Part shown: piece by piece, positions 59,538 through 64,000 of the stretch
Layout: each line of letters opens with the position of its first letter
Numbering within the stretch: position 1 is the stretch's first letter
NCBI GenBank assembly: GCA_026545225.1
Contig: CM048846.1
Location: 13,851,975-13,915,974, forward strand
Direction: 5' to 3'
DNA from: Cornus controversa
Lineage: Eukaryota; Streptophyta; Magnoliopsida; Cornales; Cornaceae
Length of the DNA stretch: 64,000 nucleotides
Program-made: the position numbers and the translations under genes
Notes under the pieces: model-generated
The model's database searches: none
What the model saw: the letters and a program-made list of their open reading frames with translations, nothing else
Told to the model about the DNA's origin: nothing

Positions 59538-60589
59538 AGGCAAAATGGTCCAAAAACCCCATGTGATTTTTAAAAGGTGCAAGAAAAACCCTCAAATGCT
59601 ATTATATTTTGGACCATATCACACCTTCACATTTGTAAAAGTGAACAAATTATCCCATTTTGCACATATTATCCTTTTCTATGACCATTTTATCCCTTCC
59701 ATTATTATAAAAAATAAAGAATAATAGAGAAAAGAGAGGTTTTTTTTATATTAAGTTTTTTTTACCTTAATAAAAAAAAGAGGAGTTTATTTCTGGTGAA
59801 AAATTTCAAGAATAAAAACTAAAAATGCACAATTACATAATAAAAATTTTCAGATTTTTTTTTTCTGAAAAATTTTCCATTAGAAAGACGGGTTTTTTTA
59901 TATCAAGTATTTTTTTTTTTTACTTTAATAAAAAAAGAGGAGTTTTTTTTCGGAAAAAAAATTTTGGAAATAATTTTCGGGGAAAAAAACTAAATATGCA
60001 AACTTACTTAATAAAAAAAATGATTTTTGTTTTTGTTTTCTGCAAATTGTTTCTGGAACTTTTTCCATTAGAAAGAGAGAGAATTTATGAAATAAAACAA
60101 TTTTTGAAAAAAGAAAAAAAATATGGAAATTATTATTATTGTGCATATTTAATTTTTTTTTTCCCGGAAACAAATTTTGAATTTTCTTTTTTGGAAAAAA
60201 ACTCCTCTTTTTTTTTTATTAAGGTAAAGAAAAACTTAATATAAAAAAACCAGTCTCTTTCTAAAGGAAAAATTTTCGAAAACAATTTCCAGAAAACAAA
60301 AAATATATATATATTATTATGTAATTATGCATTATTATTTTTTTTCGGATTTTTTTTTCCAGAAATTGATATAAACTTTATATAAAAAAACATCTCTTCT
60401 CTCTATTGTTCTTTATTTTTTTTATAATAATAGAAAGAGTAAAATGGTCATAGAAAAAGGAGAATATGTGCAAGAGGGGGTACTTTGCTCACTTTTGCAA
60501 AGGTGAGGGTGTGATATGGTCTAAAATATAGCATAGAGTGTTTCTTGAATCTTTTTAAAATCGCAGGGGGATTTTGAGCCATTTTGCCT
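59538..60589. mobile_element. Palindromic foldback element, ~1.05 kb
   Basis: The left end AGGCAAAATGGTCCAAAAAC and the inverted right end AGGCAAAATGGCTCAAAATC begin arms that stay alike for ~200 bp (both contain ATTTTGGACCATATCACACC-like text and CAAAAGTGA). The middle consists of repeated units with TTAATAAAAAAAGAGGAG and CCATTAGAAAGA, two in each orientation, so nearly the whole element can fold on itself. It has no believable coding frame; the open frames here are low-complexity Phe/Lys shadows. Class not identified. Confidence 0.65.
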
Positions 60590-60599
60590 TTATTTTATA

Positions 60600-60746
60600 T
60601 TATAATTATATTGCATATATGAAAAAGTTTTATATAATGTGAGTCACTTGTGACATGTATTGTAATAAGATGGGATGCTAGGAAGCATGAACACTTCACC
60701 GAGGGTGTCGTACTTGTGTTGAACACTAAAATACTGTGTCGGACAC
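60600..60746. other. Spacer with GTGTCGGACAC words, no gene seen
   Basis: The words GTGTCGTAC and GTGTCGGACAC here, and GGACACATGTCGGACAC just past the MITE at 61119, resemble the ends of the element at 48358-49187, so the MITE may have landed in an old copy of that family. Confidence 0.4.
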
Positions 60747-61119
60747 TAGGGTGGTACAAAAAATCTGTCAATCCGATCTGATCTGTGGTAATCCATTAGA
60801 ATTTATAATATTTATTATATAAATATAATTATATATATATATATATTATAACTTTTAATAATAATATTATAATATCTTATATCTCTTAGGCTAAAAAATT
60901 GTTATTGGGCCCTAGTTAAAAAATAATTATATTGGGTTGTTTAGATTAAGCCTAATCTGTCAATTCAATCTGATTCGATCCAATTCATTATTTTACGGAT
61001 CAGATCGAATTGAGTCTTTCCCGCGGATCGGATCGGATTGCATATTCACCAATTTGTAGACTGCGGATCGGATTAAAATTATGCCTAATCTGATCTAATC
61101 CGATCCGTGGTCACCCCCA
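60747..61119. mobile_element. hAT-type MITE, ~373 bp
   Basis: The left end TAGGGTGGTACAAAAAATC and the inverted right end TGGGGGTGACCACGGATCGG are related, and outside them lie TCGGACAC (60739-60746) and TCAGACAC (61120-61127), an 8-bp target duplication with one mismatch. The arms repeat GATCGGAT and ATCCGATC words. No coding capacity. Confidence 0.65.
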
Positions 61120-61400
61120 TCAGACACTCGGACACATGTCGGACACTTCGTAGCAGTGATGTATTCAAGTATTTGAAAGAAATTTATATATGACTGAGTT
61201 ATGATGAACAATCTGAACTAAATATATATAGAGTGTTGAGTAAAAAAACGTTTTAAATAAAGAAGAAAAAAATGTATTCACATTCACATATGTATTAGGA
61301 ATACCAGAAAGAAGAACTAATTATCAATGCTAAAACAAATGAATTAATTGCACAAGAATAAAAAATATAAGGAAAAATATGTGGCCTGGGATATGGAGAG
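61120..61400. other. Spacer, no gene seen
   Basis: AT-rich; nothing recognised. Confidence 0.3.
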
Positions 61401-61811
61401 GCACGGAAAGCGCTGTGCTAAAGCTGTTATTTTCTCCCTATGTGCAGGTGGTGATGACGGCTAAAGATACAACCCAATCGCTCTCAGCCACTACTCCTCT
61501 ATCAGCACATTGACAGGAAATATAGTAACAAGTATTTCAGTAGTTGCCCAAAAGATTAAATATAAATGAAAGTAGGAGATACAATAGCAGATGAATGATG
61601 AGAGAAGAAGGAGAAGGATGAATGATATTTGTTCGTACTCTGTACTCGTTTTAGAGTGTTGTCTCCTAGTATTTATAGGTTAGGAGTACAACGGTATAAA
61701 ACATATTATGAGAAAAGTTAGAAGTCATGTTCATAAAATCAACATAAAATATTAGAAAATCAACTTCACTATTGAATAGCTAAAGAGGTTGGGATACCTT
61801 ATTATACGCTT
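61400..61811 (-). repeat. 3' LTR of a Ty1/copia fossil
   Basis: On the minus strand a purine tract ATGGGGGAT is followed by TGTTAAGCGTATAATAAGG, the LTR start at 61811. A TATAAATA box lies at 61669-61676 (minus strand), where an LTR promoter would be. The inner edge near 61400 is approximate. Confidence 0.55.
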
Positions 61812-62960
61812 AACAATCCCCCATAAGGTTTTCGAACCTCTTAAAAATTATCAAACACGTATATATATATAAAATCAAAATTAGGCAACTTTAGACCATG
61901 TAATTGGTGTAAGAGTTTTCCGGACTTGAACATACACTTAGTGTTTACTACTTCCATTTGAGGGATCTGAGAGACTAGGTCTTGAATTCGACCCTTGAGC
62001 CAAATTTCAGCATGTCACACACATATTATCTATGATTGGCTTGGTTTGGCAGGTTAACGTTATTAATGGCCATGCGCTTGTACCTTGATTCTCATGAGAG
62101 TTTTTAAAGAACAACCAATTCTTATAGTCGCGGCCTCACAACAGCTCCCACTTAAGTGAATCCTCCAAGGATATATATGACCTATACCCTACAAGAGTAT
62201 GCCCGCCTCGGATTCATTCAGGGTAATGCTCTTCCTAACGTTACATAACACAACACGATGTCATAGGGATGGGTAAGAGAGAATCTTTGTAAGAAACCTC
62301 CCAAATAAAAGAGTGTTGTAAATGAGTCATGCAATGCAGATTGTTTTTACTCATTGAACCTTTTTCATAGGATCTCCAATCACAAAGGATAGGTTACCTT
62401 TGTAGGTGACTCCCTTAGGGGCTTAGGCCCATCCCCCTCGACATGTCTAAGACCCCTTGGTCAATTGGTCAGTTATATTCTTTTTTGAATTAATATATTC
62501 CAACGAGATAATGTCTCTATTCAATAGGCTTCTTACAGACTTGTATCTTACTTGAATATATCTATTCATCTTTTTATTTGTATGAGACTGTTTCACTAGG
62601 TCTATAACAATTTTACAATCACAATGTATGGATATAGCTGATATTGGTTTGTCTACTATTGGTATATCTAATAATAAGTTCTTAACCCAATCTACTTCAG
62701 TACAGGTTCTGTCTAATGCTATAAGCTCAGACTCCATAGTACTTCTAGATATTATAGTTTATTTTTTCGAACCCCAAGATATTGCAGCTCCACCTAAAAG
62801 AAATATATAACCACTAGTAGATTTTATATTTATATTATCAGTTATCCAATTTGCACCACTATATCCCTCAACTACATTAGGAAAACCTTAATAACTTAGT
62901 GACTTCTCTATAGTTCCTTTAAGATATTTAAAAACTCTTGCTAATGCCTCCCAATGATCC
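61812..62960 (-). mobile_element. Ty1/copia fossil, RNase H end and 3' internal region
   Basis: Minus-strand translation near 62750-62450 gives the copia RNase H C-terminus (ESELIALDRTCTEVDWVKNL, IHCDCKIVIDLVKQ, ITDQLTKGS); further traces upstream reach ~62960. Downstream comes ~630 bp of 3' untranslated internal sequence and then the LTR. The rest of pol is absent; the right side is replaced by a B-family LTR. Broken, with several breaks. Confidence 0.8.
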
Positions 62961-62964
62961 TTAC

Positions 62965-64000
62965 TCGGGTTATGAGTGTATCTACTAAGTCTCCAAACAA
63001 CATATGCAATAACTCTTCCGGTTACCATCTATCTTGCACAAGGTTAAGGTCTTTCAACCCCAAGGGGATATGTTCCCCCTCTCTTTCCCATGAGTCATTT
63101 TTGAGAATTCACCCTACACACTTGCACCAATCATGTCGCGTTTTACACATACATTCTCACGTCTCAATGCATTTCACCCAATTCATGTCCTATATTCATT
63201 CTAGCATGTAATGCAAGAATTTATAATGGTACACATATACATTCAAATCCAAAAATTAGGTTTTTCAATTAATTCCCCCAAAATCCCACATATACAATAA
63301 TGTCCTAATTCATACACTCAAGCAATTTATGCATTATACAACATACATCAATCATTTTGAATTTAAAGAGACATTCATCATCACTTCAATTCAACAATTC
63401 ATCCACAAAATCTCATATAGTCATATATAATATGAAATCCTAAATTTTATGCCTAAAACGTGAAATTTAACCCTGAAATGTAAGACACAACACACACCCC
63501 TACCTCAATAGCTATAGTTTCAAGTTGTTCCTTACTTTTACCCAAAAATCAACTTTCTTCGAAATTAATTCCGAATGAATCAATCTCGAGCCCTTAGTGC
63601 ATAGATTGTTTCTCTCTTCTTCGGCATCGCCCAATTCTCACTCTAAGGTCTTCTAATTCAACGGAGAAGTGAAGAAAAATATGTTGCTATATATATATAT
63701 ATAACGAATGATGAGAATGAGAAATGAGGCTTGGCATTCTTTCTTGCTATTTATAGAATTTAACCTACACTTATTTACAAAAATACCATTACCTTTTCAC
63801 TAAACCTCCCCGGACTTGTTTTCTGAATTCCGTAACTCCAATTGACAAAAAATCAATTTTGTAGTGCGTCAAATATTTTATTTAAGCTGTCCTCCAAATT
63901 TGGAGTCATTCCAACACTTTCGAATTTCTAGGCCCACGGGGCCTACATCCTGGGTCAACCGGACCTAAAAAAGTTAACTTTTTTTCAGCACTCCGAAAAT
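62965..64000 (-). repeat. Third B-family LTR, running off the window
   Basis: 63560-64000 matches the start region of the LTRs at 29829-33686 (same orientation) and 36797-39546 (inverse): shared phrases are TTTCTCTCTTCTTCG, CTCCAAATTTGGAGTCATTC and GGCCCACGGGGCC. 63040-63075 matches the phrase GGTCTTTCAACC near 30410. Its outer end lies beyond 64000. The left edge is set by the end of copia-like text. Confidence 0.7.

Noticed and set aside
59825-60244. 139-codon frame as a gene
   Set aside because: It is Phe/Lys-rich low complexity inside a palindromic foldback element and has no domain.
1-64000. A new host defence or biosynthetic gene cluster
   Set aside because: The three host genes are unrelated housekeeping-type genes, and the rest is explained by mobile elements and spacer.

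Overview
This is nuclear DNA from a eudicot plant. It carries three spliced plant genes with GT/AG introns, but most of the window is transposable elements and AT-rich spacer. There are no operons, CRISPR arrays or bacterial features, and I found no true tRNA or rRNA gene. The species cannot be told from the sequence alone.

The host genes are: (1) the last three coding exons of a DUF3754 protein gene (2722-5173, +), with a small LTR element in its last intron and a perfect 250-bp TRIM just downstream; (2) a complete histidine-biosynthesis gene, HISN2 (10504-20874, -), with five exons encoding 284 aa, whose 9.1-kb first intron holds a nearly full-length L1-type LINE in the same orientation and a nested pair of TIR elements; (3) a complete Nudix hydrolase gene (50132-55189, +), with five exons encoding 319 aa, whose last exon carries an unusual in-frame 144-bp tandem repeat and whose third intron holds a solo LTR close to the splice acceptor.

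Layout: 1-1925, 3' part of a Ty1/copia fossil. 1926-5465, DUF3754 gene end. 5466-10500, a TRIM, a MULE with 9-bp target duplication, a SINE-like copy, a Tourist-like MITE and spacer. 10504-20874, HISN2. 20974-26157, a hAT-like element directly upstream of the HISN2 promoter, a SINE-like piece, another TIR element and spacer. 26158-42608, a nested block of Ty3/gypsy fossils (element A with element B and further LTRs inside it, then a small copia-type element) bounded by two copies of a ~177-bp direct repeat. 42620-47640, two Helitrons joined tail to tail, the first carrying fragments of host genes including an intact INDETERMINATE-DOMAIN C2H2 finger. 48358-49187, a TIR element with a 12-bp target duplication. 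49200-55700, Nudix gene. 55700-64000, tandem duplications, a foldback MITE, a second MULE with a transposase remnant, a ~1-kb palindromic foldback element, a hAT MITE, a copia fossil, and another copy of the element-B LTR family running off the end.

The strongest items for a second look are the tail-to-tail Helitron pair with its captured chimera, the 48-residue tandem tail of the Nudix protein, the 250-bp TRIM with complete anatomy, the direct repeat around the nested retrotransposon block, and a near-perfect hairpin next to a DUF3754 exon. All coordinates were worked out by reading the sequence by eye; element edges without a target duplication are approximate.
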